A stretch of 64,000 bases of DNA from Lasioglossum baleicum (GCF_051020765.1 NW_027469531.1:1-64000), one strand, 5' to 3'; positions 22,103 through 36,600 are shown, numbered from the stretch's first letter. Notes: generated by a model not told the origin, from the letters alone. Numbers and translations are program-made.

Positions 22103-25100
22103 CATGCGCATCCCAAAAAACCTGCGCATGCGCATCCCACAAAACCTGCGCATGCGCATCCCACAAAACCTCGCACGTGTTTTTACTCGACTAGCCAGCG
22201 GGATGCATCCTCTCGCACGTGTTTTTACTCGACTAGCCTGCGGGATGCATCCTCTCGCACGTGTTTTTACTCGACTAGCCTGCGGGATGCATCCTCTCGC
22301 ACGTGTTTTTGCTCGACTAGCCTGCGGGATGCATCCTCTCGCACGTGTTTTTGCTCGACTAGGCATGCGCATCCCAAAAAACCTGCGCATGCGCATCCCA
22401 CAAAACCTGCGCATGCGCATCCCACAAAACCTCGCACGTGTTTTTACTCGACTAGCCTGCGGGATGCATCCTCTCGCACGTGTTTTTGCTCGACTAGGCA
22501 TGCGCATCCCAAAAAACCTGCGCATGCGCATCCCACAAAACCTCGCACGTGTTTTTACTCGACTAGCCTGCGGGATGCATCCTCTCGCACGTGTTTTTAC
22601 TCGACTAGCCTGCGGGATGCATCCTCTCGCACGTGTTTTTGCTCGACTAGCCTGCGGGATGCATCCTCTCGCACGTGTTTTTGCTCGACTAGCCTGCGGG
22701 ATGCATCCTCTCGCACGTGTTTTTGCTCGACTAGCCTGCGGGATGCATCCTCTCGCACGTGTTTTTGCTCGACTAGGCATGCGCATCCCAAAAAACCTGC
22801 GCATGCGCATCCCAAAAAACCTGCGCATGCGCATCCCACAAAACCTGCGCATGCGCATCCCACAAAACCTCGCACGTGTTTTTACTCGACTAGCCTGCGG
22901 GATGCATCCTCTCGCACGTGTTTTTGCTCGACTAGGCATGCGCATCCCAAAAAACCTGCGCATGCGCATCCCACAAAACCTCGCACGTGTTTTTACTCGA
23001 CTAGCCTGCGGGATGCATCCTCTCGCACGTGTTTTTACTCGACTAGCCTGCGGGATGCATCCTCTCGCACGTGTTTTTACTCGACTAGCCTGCGGGATGC
23101 ATCCTCTCGCACGTGTTTTTACTCGACTAGCCTGCGGGATGCATCCTCTCGCACGTGTTTTTACTCGACTAGCCTGCGGGATGCATCCTCTCGCACGTGT
23201 TTTTACTCGACTAGCCTGCGGGATGCATCCTCTCGCACGTGTTTTTGCTCGACTAGCCTGCGGGATGCATCCTCTCGCACGTGTTTTTGCTCGACTAGCC
23301 TGCGGGATGCATCCTCTCGCACGTGTTTTTGCTCGACTAGCCTGCTGGATGCATCCTCTCGCACGTGTTTTTACTCGACTAGCCTGCAGGATGCATCCTC
23401 TCGCACGTGTTTTTACTCGACTAGCCTGCGTGATGCATCCTCTCGCACGTGTTTTTACTCGACTACCCTGCGGGATGCATCCTCTCGCACGTGTTTTTGC
23501 TCGACTAGCAATGCGCATCCCAAAAAACCTGCGCATGCGCATCCCACAAAACCTGCGCATGCGCGTCCCACAAAACCTCGCACGTGTTTTTACTCGACTA
23601 GCCTGCGGGATGCATCCTCTCGCACGTGTTTTTACTCGACTAGCCTGCGGGATGCATCCTCTCGCACGTGTTTTTACTCGACTACCCTGCGGGATGCATC
23701 CTCTCGCACGTGTTTTTGCTCGACTAGCCATGCGCATCCCAAAAAACCTGCGCATGCGCATCCCACGAAACCTCGCACGTGTTTTTACTCGACTAGCCTG
23801 CGGGATGCATCCTCTCGCACGTGTTTTTACTCGACTAGCCTGCGGGATGCATCCTCTCGCACGTGTTTTTACTCGACTAGCCTGCGGGATGCATCCTCTC
23901 GCACGTGTTTTTACTCGACTAGCCTGCGGGATGCATCCTCTCGCACGTGTTTTTACTCGACTAGCCTGCGGGATGCATCCTCTCGCACGTGTTTTTGATC
24001 GACTAGCCTGCGGGATACATCCTCTCGCACGTGTTTTTGCTCGACTAGCCTGCGGGATGCATCCTCTCGCACGTGTTTGTGCTCGACTAGCCTGCGGGAT
24101 GCATCCTCTCGCACGTGTTTTTACTCGACTAGCCTGCGGGATGCATCCTCTCGCACGTGTTTTTGCTCGACTAGCCTGCGGGATGCATCCTCTCGCACGT
24201 GTTTTTGCTCGACTAGCCTGCGGGATGCATCCTCTCGCACGTGTTTTTACTCGACTAGCCTGCAGGATGCATCCTCTCGCACGTGTTTTTACTCGACTAG
24301 CCAGCGGGATGCATCCTCTCGCACGTGTTTTTGCTCGACTAGCCATGCGCATCACAAAAAACCTGCGCATGCGCACCCCACAAAACCTGCGCATGCGCAT
24401 CCCACAAAACCTCGCACGTGTTTTTACTCGACTAGCCTGCGGGATGCATCCTCTCGCACGTGTTTTTACTCGACTACCCTGCGGGATGCATCCTCTCGCA
24501 CGTGTTTTTGCTCGACTAGCCATGCGCATCCCAAAAAACCTGCGCATGCGCATCCCACAAAACCTGCGCATGCGCATCCCACAAAACCTGCGCATGCGCA
24601 TCCCACAAAACCTCGCACGTGTTTTTACTCGACTAGCCTGCGGGATGCATCCTCTCGCACGTGTTTTTACTCGACTAGCCTGCGGGATGCATCCTCTCGC
24701 ACGTGTTTTTACTCGACAACCCTGCGGGATGCATCCTCTCGCACGTGTTTTTGCTCGACTAGCCATGCGCATCCCAAAAAACCTGCGCATGCGCATCCCA
24801 CAAAACCTGCGCATGCGCATCCCACAAAACCTCGCACGTGTTTTTACTCGACTAGCCTGCGGGATGCATCCTCTCGCACGTGTTTTTACTCGACTAGCCT
24901 GCGGGATGCATCCTCTCGCACGTGTTTTTACTCGACTACCCTGCGGGATGCATCCTCTCGCACGTGTTTTTGCTCGACTAGCCATGCGCATCCCAAAAAA
25001 CCTGCGCATGCGCATCCCACAAAACCTCGCACGTGTTTTTACTCGACTAGCCTGCGGGATGCATCCTCTCGCACGTGTTTTTACTCGACTAGCCTGCGGG

Positions 25101-27543
25101 ATGCATCCTCTCGCACGTGTTTTTACTCGACTAGCCTGCGGGATGCATCCTCTCGCACGTGTTTTTACTCGACTAGCCTGCGGGATGCATCCTCTCGCAC
25201 GTGTTTTTGCTCGACTAGCCATGCGCATCCCAAAAAACCTGCGCATGCGCATCCCACAAAACCTGCGCATGCGCATCCCACAAAACCTCGCACGTGTTTT
25301 TGCTCGACTAGCCTGCGGGATGCATCCTCTCGCACGTGTTTGTGCTCGACTAGCCTGCGGGATGCATCCTCTCGCACGTGTTTTTACTCGACTAGCCTGC
25401 GGGATGCATCCTCTCGCAAGTGTTTTTGCTCGACTAGCCTGCGGGATGCATCCTCTCGCACGTGTTTTTACTCGACTAGCCTGCGGGATGCATCCTCTCG
25501 CACGTGTTTTTGCTCGACTAGCCTGCGGGATGCATCCTCTCGCACGTGTTTTTCCTCGACTAGGCATGCGCATCCCAAAAAACCTGCGCATGCGCATCCC
25601 AAAAAACCTGCGCATGCGCATCCCACAAAACCTGCGCATGCGCATCCCACAAAACCTCGCACGTGTTTTTACTCGACTAGCCTGCGGGATGCATCCTCTC
25701 GCACGTGTTTTTGCTCGACTAGGCATGCGCATCCCAAAAAACCTGCGCATGCGCATCCCACAAAACCAGCGCATGCGCATCCCACAAAACCTCGCACGTG
25801 TTTTTACTCGACTAGCCTGCGGGATGCATCCTCTCGCACGTGTTTTTACTCGACTAGCCTGCGGGATGCATCCTCTCGCACGTGTTTTTACTCGACTAGC
25901 CTGCGGGATGCATCCTCTCGCACGTGTTTTTGCTCGACTAGCCTGCGGGATGCATCCTCTCGCACGTGTTTTTGCTCGACTAGCCTGCGGGATGCATCCT
26001 CTCGCACGTGTTTTTGCTCGACTAGCCTGCAGGATGCATCCTCTCGCACGTGTTTTTACTCGACTAGCCTGCGGGATGCATCCTCTCGCACGTGTTTTTA
26101 CTCGACTAGCCTGCGGGATGCATCCTCTCGCACGTGTTTTTGCTCGACTAGCCTGCGGGATGCATCCTCTCGCACGTGTTTTTGCTCGACTAGCCTGCGG
26201 GATGCATCCTCTCGCACGTGTTTTTACTCGACTAGCCTGCAGGATGCATCCTCTCGCACGTGTTTTTACTCGACTAGCCTGCGGGATGCATCCTCTCGCA
26301 CGTGTTTTTACTCGACTACCCTGCGGGATGCATCCTCTCGCACGTGTTTTTGCTCGACTAGCCATGCGCATCCCAAAAAACCTGCGCATGCGCATCCCAC
26401 AAAACCTCGCACGTGTTTTTACTCGACTAGCCTGCGGGATGCATCCTCTCGCACGTGTTTTTACTCGACTAGCCTGCGGGATGCATCCTCTCGCACGTGT
26501 TTTTACTCGACTACCCTGCGGGATGCATCCTCTCGCACCTGTTTTTGCTCGACTAGCCTGCGGGATGCATCCTCTCGCACGTGTTTTTACTCGACTAGCC
26601 TGCGGGATGCATCCTCTCGCACGTGTTTTTACTCGACTAGCCTGCAGGATGCATCCTCTCGCACGTGTTTTTACTCGACTAGCCTGCGGGATGCCTCCTC
26701 TCGCACGTGTTTTTACTCGACTACCCTGCGGGATGCATCCTCTCGCACGTGTTTTTACTCGACTAGCCTGCGGGATGCATCCTCTCGCACGTGTTTTTAC
26801 TCGACTAGCCTGCGGGATGCATCCTCTCGCACGTGTTTTTACTCGACTAGCCTGCGGGATGCATACTCCCGCACGTGTTTTTACTCGACTAGCCTGCGGG
26901 ATGCATCCTCTCGCACGTGTTTTTGCTCGACTAGCCATGCGCATCCCAAAAAACCTGCGCATGCGCATCCCACAAAACCTGCGCATGCGCATCCCACAAA
27001 ACCTCGCACGTGTTTTTACTCGACTAGCCTGCGGGATGCATCCTCTCGCACGTGTTTTTGCTCGACTAGCCTGCGGGATGCATCCTCTCGCACGTGTTTT
27101 TGCTCGACTAGCCTGCGGGATGCATCCTCTCGCACGTGTTTGTGCTCGACTAGCCTGCGGGATGCATCCTCTCGCACGTGTTTTTACTCGACTAGCCTGC
27201 GGGATGCATCCTCTCGCACGTGTTTTTGCTCGACTAGCCTGCGGGATGCATCCTCTCGCACGTGTTTTTACTCGACTAGCCTGCGGGATGCATCCTCTCG
27301 CACGTGTTTTTACTCGACTACCCTGCGGGATGCATCCTCTCGCACGTGTTTTTGCTCGACTAGCCATGCGCATCCCAAAAAACCTGCGCATGCGCATCCC
27401 ACAAAACCTGCGCATGCGCATCCCACAAAACCTCGCACGTGTTTTTACTCGACTAGCCTGCGGGATGCATCCTCTCGCACGTGTTTTTACTCGACTAGCC
27501 TGCGGGATGCATCCTCTCGCACGTGTTTTTACTCGACTAGCCT

Positions 27544-27960
27544 GCGGGAAGCATCCTCTTGCACGTGTTTTTACTCGACTAGTCTGCGGGATGCATCCTC
27601 TCGCTCGTGTTTTTACTCGACTACCCTGCGGGATGCATCCTCTCGCACGTGTTTTTGCTCGACTAGCCATGCGCATCCCAAAAAACCTGCGCATGCGCAT
27701 CCCACAAAACCTGCGCATGCGCATCCCACAAAACCTCGCACGTGTTTTTACTCGACTAGCCTGCGGGATGCATCCTTTCGCACGTGTTTTTACCCGACTA
27801 GCCTGCGGGATGCATCCTCTCGCACGTGTTTTTACTCGACTAGCCTGCGGGATGCATACTCTCGCACGTGATTTTACTCGACTAGCCTGCAGGATGCATC
27901 CTCTCGCACGTGTTTTTACTCGACTAGCCTGCGGGATGCATCCTCTCGCACGTGTTTTTG
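27544..27960 (+). repeat. K-type HOR core, full copy
   Basis: The diagnostic variants are in order: GCGGGAAGCATCC, TAGTCTG, CTCGCTCG, CTACCCTG, a two-unit B block, CCTTTCGC, ACCCGAC, CATACTCTCG, CGTGATTTT (327 bp after the first marker), CCTGCAGG and CGACCAGCC (416 bp after the first marker). Confidence 0.88.
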
Positions 27961-28635
27961 CTCGACCAGCCTGCGGGATGCATCCTCTCGCACGTGTTTT
28001 TGCTCGACTAGCCTGCGGGATGCATCCTCTCGCACGTGTTTTTACTCGACTAGCCTGCGGGATGCATCCTCTCGCACGTGTTTTTGCTCGACTAGCCTGC
28101 GGGATGCATCCTCTCGCACGTGTTTTTACTCGACTAGCCTGCGGGATGCATCCTCTCGCACGTGTTTTTGCTCGACTACCCTGCGGGATGCATCCTCTCG
28201 CACGTGTTTTTGCTCGACTAGCCATGCGCATCCCAAAAAACCTGAACATGCGCATCCCACAAAACCTGCGCATGCGCATCCCACAAAACCTCGCACGTGT
28301 TTTTACTCGACTAGCCTGCGGGATGCATCCTCTCGCACGTGTTTTTACTCGACTAGCCTGCGGGATGCATTCTCTCGCACGTGTTTTTACTCGACTAGCC
28401 TGCGGGATGCATCCTCTCGCACGTGTTTTTGCTCGACTAGCCTGCGGGATGCATCCTCTCGCACGTGTTTTTGCTCGACTAGCCATGCGCATCCCAAAAA
28501 GCTGCGCATGCGCATCCCACAAAACCTCGCACGTGTTTTTACTCGACTAGCCTGCGGGATGCATCCTCTCGCACGTGTTTTTACTCGACTACCCTGCGGG
28601 ATGCATCCTCTCGCACGTGTTTTTGCTCGACTAGC

Positions 28636-28656
28636 CATGCGCATCCCACAAAACCT
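28636..28656 (+). repeat. Collapsed B block (21 bp, no A6 unit)
   Basis: The usual left end CATGCGCATCCC passes directly into the usual right end ACAAAACCT, so the first and last units of a normal block are fused and the A6 tract is lost. The simplest origin is a 24-bp deletion by unequal exchange between the first and last units of a one-unit block. Confidence 0.9.
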
Positions 28657-29879
28657 CGCACGTGTTTTTACTCGACTAGCCTGCGGGATGCATCCTCTCG
28701 CACGTGTTTTTACTCGACTAGCCTGCGGGATGCATCCTCTCGCACGTGTTTTTACTCGACTACCCTGCGGGATGCATCCTCTCGCACGTGTTTTTACTCG
28801 ACTAGCCTGCGGGATGCATCCTCTCGCACGTGTTTTTGCTCGACTAGCCTGCGGGATGCATCCTCTCGCACGTGTTTTTGCTCGACTAGTCTGCGGGATG
28901 CATCCTCTCGCACGTGTTTTTACTCGACTAGCCTGCAGGATGCATCCTCTCGCACGTGTTTTTACTCGACTAGCCTGCGGGATGCATCCTCTCGCACGTG
29001 TTTTTACTCGACTACCCTGCGGGATGCATCCTCTCGCACGTGTTTTTGCTCGACTAGCCATGCGCATCCCAAAAAACCTGCGCATGCGCATCCCACAAAA
29101 CCTCGCACGTGTTTTTACTCGACTAGCCTGCGGGATGCATCCTCTCGCACGTGTTTTTACTCGACTAGCCTGCGGGATGCATCCTCTCGCACGTGTTTTT
29201 ACTCGACTAGCCTGCGGGATGCATACTCCCGCACGTGTTTTTACTCGACTAGCCTGCGGGATGCATCCTCTCGCACGTGTTTTTACTCGACTACCCTGCG
29301 GGATGCATCCTCTCGCACGTGTTTTTGCTCGACTAGCCATGCGCATCCCAAAAAACCTGCGCATGCGCATCCCACAAAACCTCGCACGTGTTTTTACTCG
29401 ACTAGCCTGCGGGATGCATCCTCTCGCACGCGTTTTTACTCGACTAGCCTGCGGGATGCATCCTCTCGCACGTGTTTTAGCTCGACTAGCCTGCGGGATG
29501 CATCCTCTCGCACGTGTTTTTGCTCGACTAGCCTGCGGGATGCATCCTCTCGCACGTGTTTTTACTCGACTAGCCTGCAGGATGCATCCTCTCGCACGTG
29601 TTTTTACTCGACTAGCCTGCGGGATGCATCCTCTCGCACGTGTTTTTACTCGACTACCCTGCGGGATGCATCCTCTCGCACGTGTTTTTGCTCGACTAGC
29701 CATGCACATCCCAAAAAACCTGCGCATGCGCATCCCACAAAACCTGCGCATGCGCATCCCACAAAACCTCGCACGTGTTTTTACTCGACTAGCCTGCGGG
29801 ATGCATCCTCTCGCACGTGTTTTTACTCGACTAGCCTGCGGGATGCATCCTCTCGCACGTGTTTTTACTCGACTAGCCT

Positions 29880-30296
29880 GCGGGAAGCATCCTCTTGCAC
29901 GTGTTTTTACTCGACTAGTCTGCGGGATGCATCCTCTCGCTCGTGTTTTTACTCGACTACCCTGCGGGATGCATCCTCTCGCACGTGTTTTTGCTCGACT
30001 AGCCATGCGCATCCCAAAAAACCTGCGCATGCGCATCCCACAAAACCTGCGCATGCGCATCCCACAAAACCTCGCACGTGTTTTTACTCGACTAGCCTGC
30101 GGGATGCATCCTTTCGCACGTGTTTTTACCCGACTAGCCTGCGGGATGCATCCTCTCGCACGTGTTTTTACTCGACTAGCCTGCGGGATGCATACTCTCG
30201 CACGTGATTTTACTCGACTAGCCTGCAGGATGCATCCTCTCGCACGTGTTTTTACTCGACTAGCCTGCGGGATGCATCCTCTCGCACGTGTTTTTG
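29880..30296 (+). repeat. K-type HOR core, full copy
   Basis: It has the same marker order and the same 327- and 416-bp spacings as the copy at 27544. It lies 2,336 bp downstream of that copy, inside the segment duplicated at 59.9-62.35 kb. Confidence 0.88.
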
Positions 30297-30945
30297 CTCG
30301 ACCAGCCTGCGGGATGCATCCTCTCGCACGTGTTTTTGCTCGACTAGCCTGCGGGATGCATCCTCTCGCACGTGTTTTTACTCGACTAGCCTGCGGGATG
30401 CATCCTCTCGCACGTGTTTTTGCTCGACTAGCCTGCGGGATGCATCCTCTCGCACGTGTTTTTACTCGACTAGCCTGCGGGATGCATCCTCTCGCACGTG
30501 TTTTTGCTCGACTACCCTGCGGGATGCATCCTCTCGCACGTGTTTTTGCTCGACTAGCCTGCGGGATGCATCCTCTCGCACGTGTTTTTACTCGACTAGC
30601 CTGCGGGATGCATCCTCTCGCACGTGTTTTTGCTCGACTACCCTGCGGGATGCATCCTCTCGCACGTGTTTTTGCTCGACTAGCCATGCGCATCCCAAAA
30701 AACCTGCGCATGCGCATCCCACAAAACCTGCGCATGCGCATCCCACAAAACCTCGCACGTGTTTTTACTCGACTAGCCTGCGGGATGCATCCTCTCGCAC
30801 GTGTTTTTACTCGACTAGCCTGCGGGATGCATTCTCTCGCACGTGTTTTTACTCGACTAGCCTGCGGGATGCATCCTCTCGCACGTGTTTTTGCTCGACT
30901 AGCCTGCGGGATGCATCCTCTCGCACGTGTTTTTGCTCGACTAGC

Positions 30946-30966
30946 CATGCGCATCCCACAAAACCT
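30946..30966 (+). repeat. Collapsed B block (21 bp), second example
   Basis: It has the same fused structure as 28636-28656. The corresponding place in the paralogous copy, at 62354, carries an ordinary block with an A6 unit, so this collapse is private to the 30.9 kb copy or was reversed in the other. Confidence 0.9.
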
Positions 30967-31448
30967 CGCACGTGTTTTTACTCGACTAGCCTGCGGGATG
31001 CATCCTCTCGCACGTGTTTTTACTCGACTACCCTGCGGGATGCATCCTCTCGCACGTGTTTTTGCTCGACTAGCCATGCGCATCCCAAAAAACCTGCGCA
31101 TGCGCATCCCACAAAACCTCGCACGTGTTTTTACTCGACTAGCCTGCGGGATGCATCCTCTCGCACGTGTTTTTACTCGACTAGCCTGCGGGATGCATTC
31201 TCTCGCACGTGTTTTTACTCGACTAGCCTGCGGGATGCATCCTCTCGCACGTGTTTTTGCTCGACTAGCCATGCGCATCCCAAAAAACCTGCGCATGCGC
31301 ATCCCACAAAACCTGCGCATGCGCATCCCACAAAACCTCGCACGTGTTTTTACTCGACTAGCCTGCGGGATGCATCCTCTCGCACGTGTTTTTACTCGAC
31401 TAGCCTGCGGGATGCATCCTCTCGCACGTGTTTTTACTCGACTAGCCT

Positions 31449-31865
31449 GCGGGAAGCATCCTCTTGCACGTGTTTTTACTCGACTAGTCTGCGGGATGCA
31501 TCCTCTCGCTCGTGTTTTTACTCGACTACCCTGCGGGATGCATCCTCTCGCACGTGTTTTTGCTCGACTAGCCATGCGCATCCCAAAAAACCTGCGCATG
31601 CGCATCCCACAAAACCTGCGCATGCGCATCCCACAAAACCTCGCACGTGTTTTTACTCGACTAGCCTGCGGGATGCATCCTTTCGCACGTGTTTTTACCC
31701 GACTAGCCTGCGGGATGCATCCTCTCGCACGTGTTTTTACTCGACTAGCCTGCGGGATGCATACTCTCGCACGTGATTTTACTCGACTAGCCTGCAGGAT
31801 GCATCCTCTCGCACGTGTTTTTACTCGACTAGCCTGCGGGATGCATCCTCTCGCACGTGTTTTTG
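31449..31865 (+). repeat. K-type HOR core, full copy
   Basis: It has the same spacings and lies 1,569 bp after the previous copy. It is flanked downstream by the CATACTCCCGC variant (32.05 kb). Confidence 0.88.
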
Positions 31866-32990
31866 CTCGACCAGCCTGCGGGATGCATCCTCTCGCACGT
31901 GTTTTTGCTCGACTAGCCTGCGGGATGCATCCTCTCGCACGTGTTTTTACTCGACTAGCCTGCGGGATGCATCCTCTCGCACGTGTTTTTGCTCGACTAG
32001 CCTGCGGGATGCATCCTCTCGCACGTGTTTTTACTCGACTAGCCTGCGGGATGCATACTCCCGCACGTGTTTTTACTCGACTAGCCTGCGGGATGCATCC
32101 TCTCGCACGTGTTTTTACTCGACTACCCTGCGGGATGCATCCTCTCGCACGTGTTTTTGCTCGACTAGCCATGCGCATCCCAAAAAACCTGCGCATGCGC
32201 ATCCCACAAAACCTCGCACGTGTTTTTACTCGACTAGCCTGCGGGATGCATCCTCTCGCACGTGTTTTTACTCGACTAGCCTGCGGGATGCATCCTCTCG
32301 CACGTGTTTTTACTCGACTAGCCTGCGGGATGCATACTCCCGCACGTGTTTTTACTCGACTAGCCTGCGGGATGCATCCTCTCGCACGTGTTTTTACTCG
32401 ACTACCCTGCGGGATGCATCCTCTCGCACGTGTTTTTGCTCGACTAGCCATGCGCATCCCAAAAAACCTGCGCATGCGCATCCCACAAAACCTCGCACGT
32501 GTTTTTACTCGACTAGCCTGCGGGATGCATCCTCTCGCACGCGTTTTTACTCGACTAGCCTGCGGGATGCATCCTCTCGCACGTGTTTTAGCTCGACTAG
32601 CCTGCGGGATGCATCCTCTCGCACGTGTTTTTGCTCGACTAGCCTGCGGGATGCATCCTCTCGCACGTGTTTTTACTCGACTAGCCTGCAGGATGCATCC
32701 TCTCGCACGTGTTTTTACTCGACTAGCCTGCGGGATGCATCCTCTCGCACGTGTTTTTACTCGACTACCCTGCGGGATGCATCCTCTCGCACGTGTTTTT
32801 GCTCGACTAGCCATGCACATCCCAAAAAACCTGCGCATGCGCATCCCACAAAACCTGCGCATGCGCATCCCACAAAACCTCGCACGTGTTTTTACTCGAC
32901 TAGCCTGCGGGATGCATCCTCTCGCACGTGTTTTTACTCGACTAGCCTGCGGGATGCATCCTCTCGCACGTGTTTTTACTCGACTAGCCT

Positions 32991-33407
32991 GCGGGAAGCA
33001 TCCTCTTGCACGTGTTTTTACTCGACTAGTCTGCGGGATGCATCCTCTCGCTCGTGTTTTTACTCGACTACCCTGCGGGATGCATCCTCTCGCACGTGTT
33101 TTTGCTCGACTAGCCATGCGCATCCCAAAAAACCTGCGCATGCGCATCCCACAAAACCTGCGCATGCGCATCCCACAAAACCTCGCACGTGTTTTTACTC
33201 GACTAGCCTGCGGGATGCATCCTTTCGCACGTGTTTTTACCCGACTAGCCTGCGGGATGCATCCTCTCGCACGTGTTTTTACTCGACTAGCCTGCGGGAT
33301 GCATACTCTCGCACGTGATTTTACTCGACTAGCCTGCAGGATGCATCCTCTCGCACGTGTTTTTACTCGACTAGCCTGCGGGATGCATCCTCTCGCACGT
33401 GTTTTTG
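32991..33407 (+). repeat. K-type HOR core, full copy
   Basis: It has the same spacings and lies 1,542 bp after the previous copy. It is the last K core before the switch to S-type sequence at about 33.67 kb. Confidence 0.88.
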
Positions 33408-33669
33408 CTCGACCAGCCTGCGGGATGCATCCTCTCGCACGTGTTTTTGCTCGACTAGCCTGCGGGATGCATCCTCTCGCACGTGTTTTTACTCGACTAG
33501 CCTGCGGGATGCATCCTCTCGCACGTGTTTTTGCTCGACTAGCCTGCGGGATGCATCCTCTCGCACGTGTTTTTACTCGACTAGCCTGCGGGATGCATCC
33601 TCTCGCACGTGTTTTTACTCGACTAGCCTGCGGGATGCATCCTCTCGCACGTGTTTTTGCTCGACTAGC

Positions 33670-36600
33670 CATGCGCATCCCAAAAAACCTGCGCATGCGC
33701 ATCCCACGAAACCTCGCACGTGTTTTTACTCGACTAGCCTGCGGGATGCATCCTCTCGCACGTGTTTTTACTCGACTAGCCTGCGGGATGCATCCTCTCG
33801 CACGTGTTTTTACTCGACTAGCCTGCGGGATGCATCCTCTCGCACGTGTTTTTGCTCGACTAGCCTGCGGGATGCATCCTCTCGCACGTGTTTTTGCTCG
33901 ACTAGCCTGCGGGATGCATCCTCTCGCACGTGTTTGTGCTCGACTAGCCTGCGGGATGCATCCTCTCGCACGTGTTTTTACTCGACTAGCCTGCGGGATG
34001 CATCCTCTCGCACGTGTTTTTGCTCGACTAGCCTGCGGGATGCATCCTCTCGCACCTGTTTTTGCTCGACTAGCCTGCGGGATGCATCCTCTCGCACGTG
34101 TTTTTACTCGACTAGCCTGCAGGATGCATCCTCTCGCACGTGTTTTTACTCGACTAGCCAGCGGGATGCATCCCATCGCACGTGTTTTTGCTCGACTAGC
34201 CATGCGCATCCCAAAAAACCTGCGCATGCGCATCCCACAAAACCTCGCACGTGTTTTTACTCGACTAGCCTGCGGGATGCATCCTCTCGCACGTGTTTTT
34301 ACTCGACTACCCTGCGGGATGCATCCTCTCGCACGTGTTTTTGCTCGACTAGCCATGCGCATCCCAAAAAACCTGCGCATGCGCATCCCACAAAACCTCG
34401 CACGTGTTTTTACTCGACTAGCCTGCGGGATGCATCCTCTCGCACGTGTTTTTACTCGACTAGCCTGCGGGATGCATCCTCTCGCACGTGTTTTTACTCG
34501 ACTACCCTGCGGGATGCATCCTCTCGCACGTGTTTTTGCTCGACTAGCCATGCGCATCCCAAAAAACCTGCGCATGCGCATCCCACAAAACCTGCGCATG
34601 CGCATCCCACAAAACCTCGCACGTGTTTTTACTCGACTAGCCAGCGGGATGCATCCTCTCGCACGTGTTTTTGCTCGACTAGCCATGCGCATCCCAAAAA
34701 ACCTGCGCATGCGCATCCCACAAAACCTCGCACGTGTTTTTACTCGACTAGCCTGCGGGATGCATCCTCTCGCACGTGTTTTTACTCGACTAGCCTGCGG
34801 GATGCATCCTCTCGCACGTGTTTTTACTCGACTACCCTGCGGGATGCATCCTCTCGCACGTGTTTTTGCTCGACTAGCCATGCGCATCCCAAAAAACCTG
34901 CGCATGCGCATCCCACAAAACCTCGCACGTGTTTTTACTCGACTAGCCTGCGGGATGCATCCTCTCGCACGTGTTTTTACTCGACTAGCCTGCGGGATGC
35001 ATCCTCTCGCACGTGTTTTTACTCGACTAGCCTGCGGGATGCATCCTCTCGCACGTGTTTTTACTCGACTAGCCTGCGGGATGCATCCTCTCGCACGTGT
35101 TTTTACTCGACTAGCCTGCGGGATGCATCCTCTCGCACGTGTTTTTACTCGACTAGCCTGCGGGATGCATCCTCTCGCACGTGTTTTTGCTCGACTATCC
35201 ATGCGCATCCCAAAAAACCTGCGCATGCGCATCCCACAAAACCTCGCACGTGTTTTTACTCGACTAGCCTGCGGGATGCATCCTCTCGCACGTGTTTTTA
35301 CTCGACTAGCCTGCGGGATGCATCCTCTCGCACGTGTTTTTACTCGACTAGCCTGCGGGATGCATCCTCTCGCACGTGTTTTTGCTCGACTAGCCTGCGG
35401 GATGCATCCTCTCGCACGTGTTTTTGCTCGACTAGCCTGCGGGATGCATCCTCTCGCACGTGTTTGTGCTCGACTAGCCTGCGGGATGCATCCTCTCGCA
35501 CGTGTTTTTACTCGACTAGCCTGCGGGATGCATCCTCTCGCACGTGTTTTTGCTCGACTAGCCTGCGGGATGCATCCTCTCGCACGTGTTTTTGCTCGAC
35601 TAGCCTGCGGGATGCATCCTCTCGCACGTGTTTTTACTCGACTAGCCTGCAGGATGCATCCTCTCGCACGTGTTTTTACTCGACTAGCCAGCGGGATGCA
35701 TCCTCTCGCACGTGTTTTTGCTCGACTAGCCATGCGCATCCCAAAAAACCTGCGCATGCGCACCCCACAAAACCTGCGCATGCGCATCCCACAAAACCTC
35801 GCACGTGTTTTTACTCGACTAGCCTGCGGGATGCATCCTCTCGCACGTGTTTTTACTCGACTACCCTGCGGGATGCATCCTCTCGCACGTGTTTTTGCTC
35901 GACTAGCCATGCGCATCCCAAAAAACCTGCGCATGCGCATCCCACAAAACCTCGCACGTGTTTTTACTCGACTAGCCTGCGGGATGCATCCTCTCGCACG
36001 TGTTTTTACTCGACTAGCCTGCGGGATGCATCCTCTCGCACGTGTTTTTACTCGACTACCCTGCGGGATGCATCCTCTCGCACGTGTTTTTGCTCGACTA
36101 GCCATGCGCATCCCAAAAAACCTGCGCATGCGCATCCCACAAAACCTGCGCATGCGCATCCCACAAAACCTCGCACGTGTTTTTACTCGACTAGCCAGCG
36201 GGATGCATCCTCTCGCACGTGTTTTTGCTCGACTAGCCATGCGCATCCCAAAAAACCTGCGCATGCGCATCCCACAAAACCTGCGCATGCGCATCCCACA
36301 AAACCTCGCACGTGTTTTTACTCGACTAGCCTGCGGGATGCATCCTCTCGCACGTGTTTTTACTCGACTAGCCTGCGGGATGCATCCTCTCGCACGTGTT
36401 TTTACTCGACTAGCCTGCGGGATGCATCCTCTCGCACGTGTTTTTACTCGACTAGCCTGCGGGATGCATCCTCTCGCACGTGTTTTTACTCGACTAGCCT
36501 GCGGGATGCATCCTCTCGCACGTGTTTTTGCTCGACTAGCCATGCGCATCCCAAAAAACCTGCGCATGCGCATCCCACAAAACCTGCGCATGCGCATCCC

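Larger units (their letters stand above)
28503..30945 (+). repeat. 2.4-kb dispersed duplication, copy 1
   Basis: Markers lie at a constant 31,417-bp offset from copy 2: CTACCCTG 28591/60008, the collapsed B block 28636/60053, CATACTCCCG 29222/60639, CACGCG 29427/60844, GCGGGAAGCATCC 29880/61297, and CTACCCTG 30514/61931. No indel is needed over more than 3 x 10^3 bases of paired sequence until the 8-bp deletion in copy 2. Confidence 0.88.
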
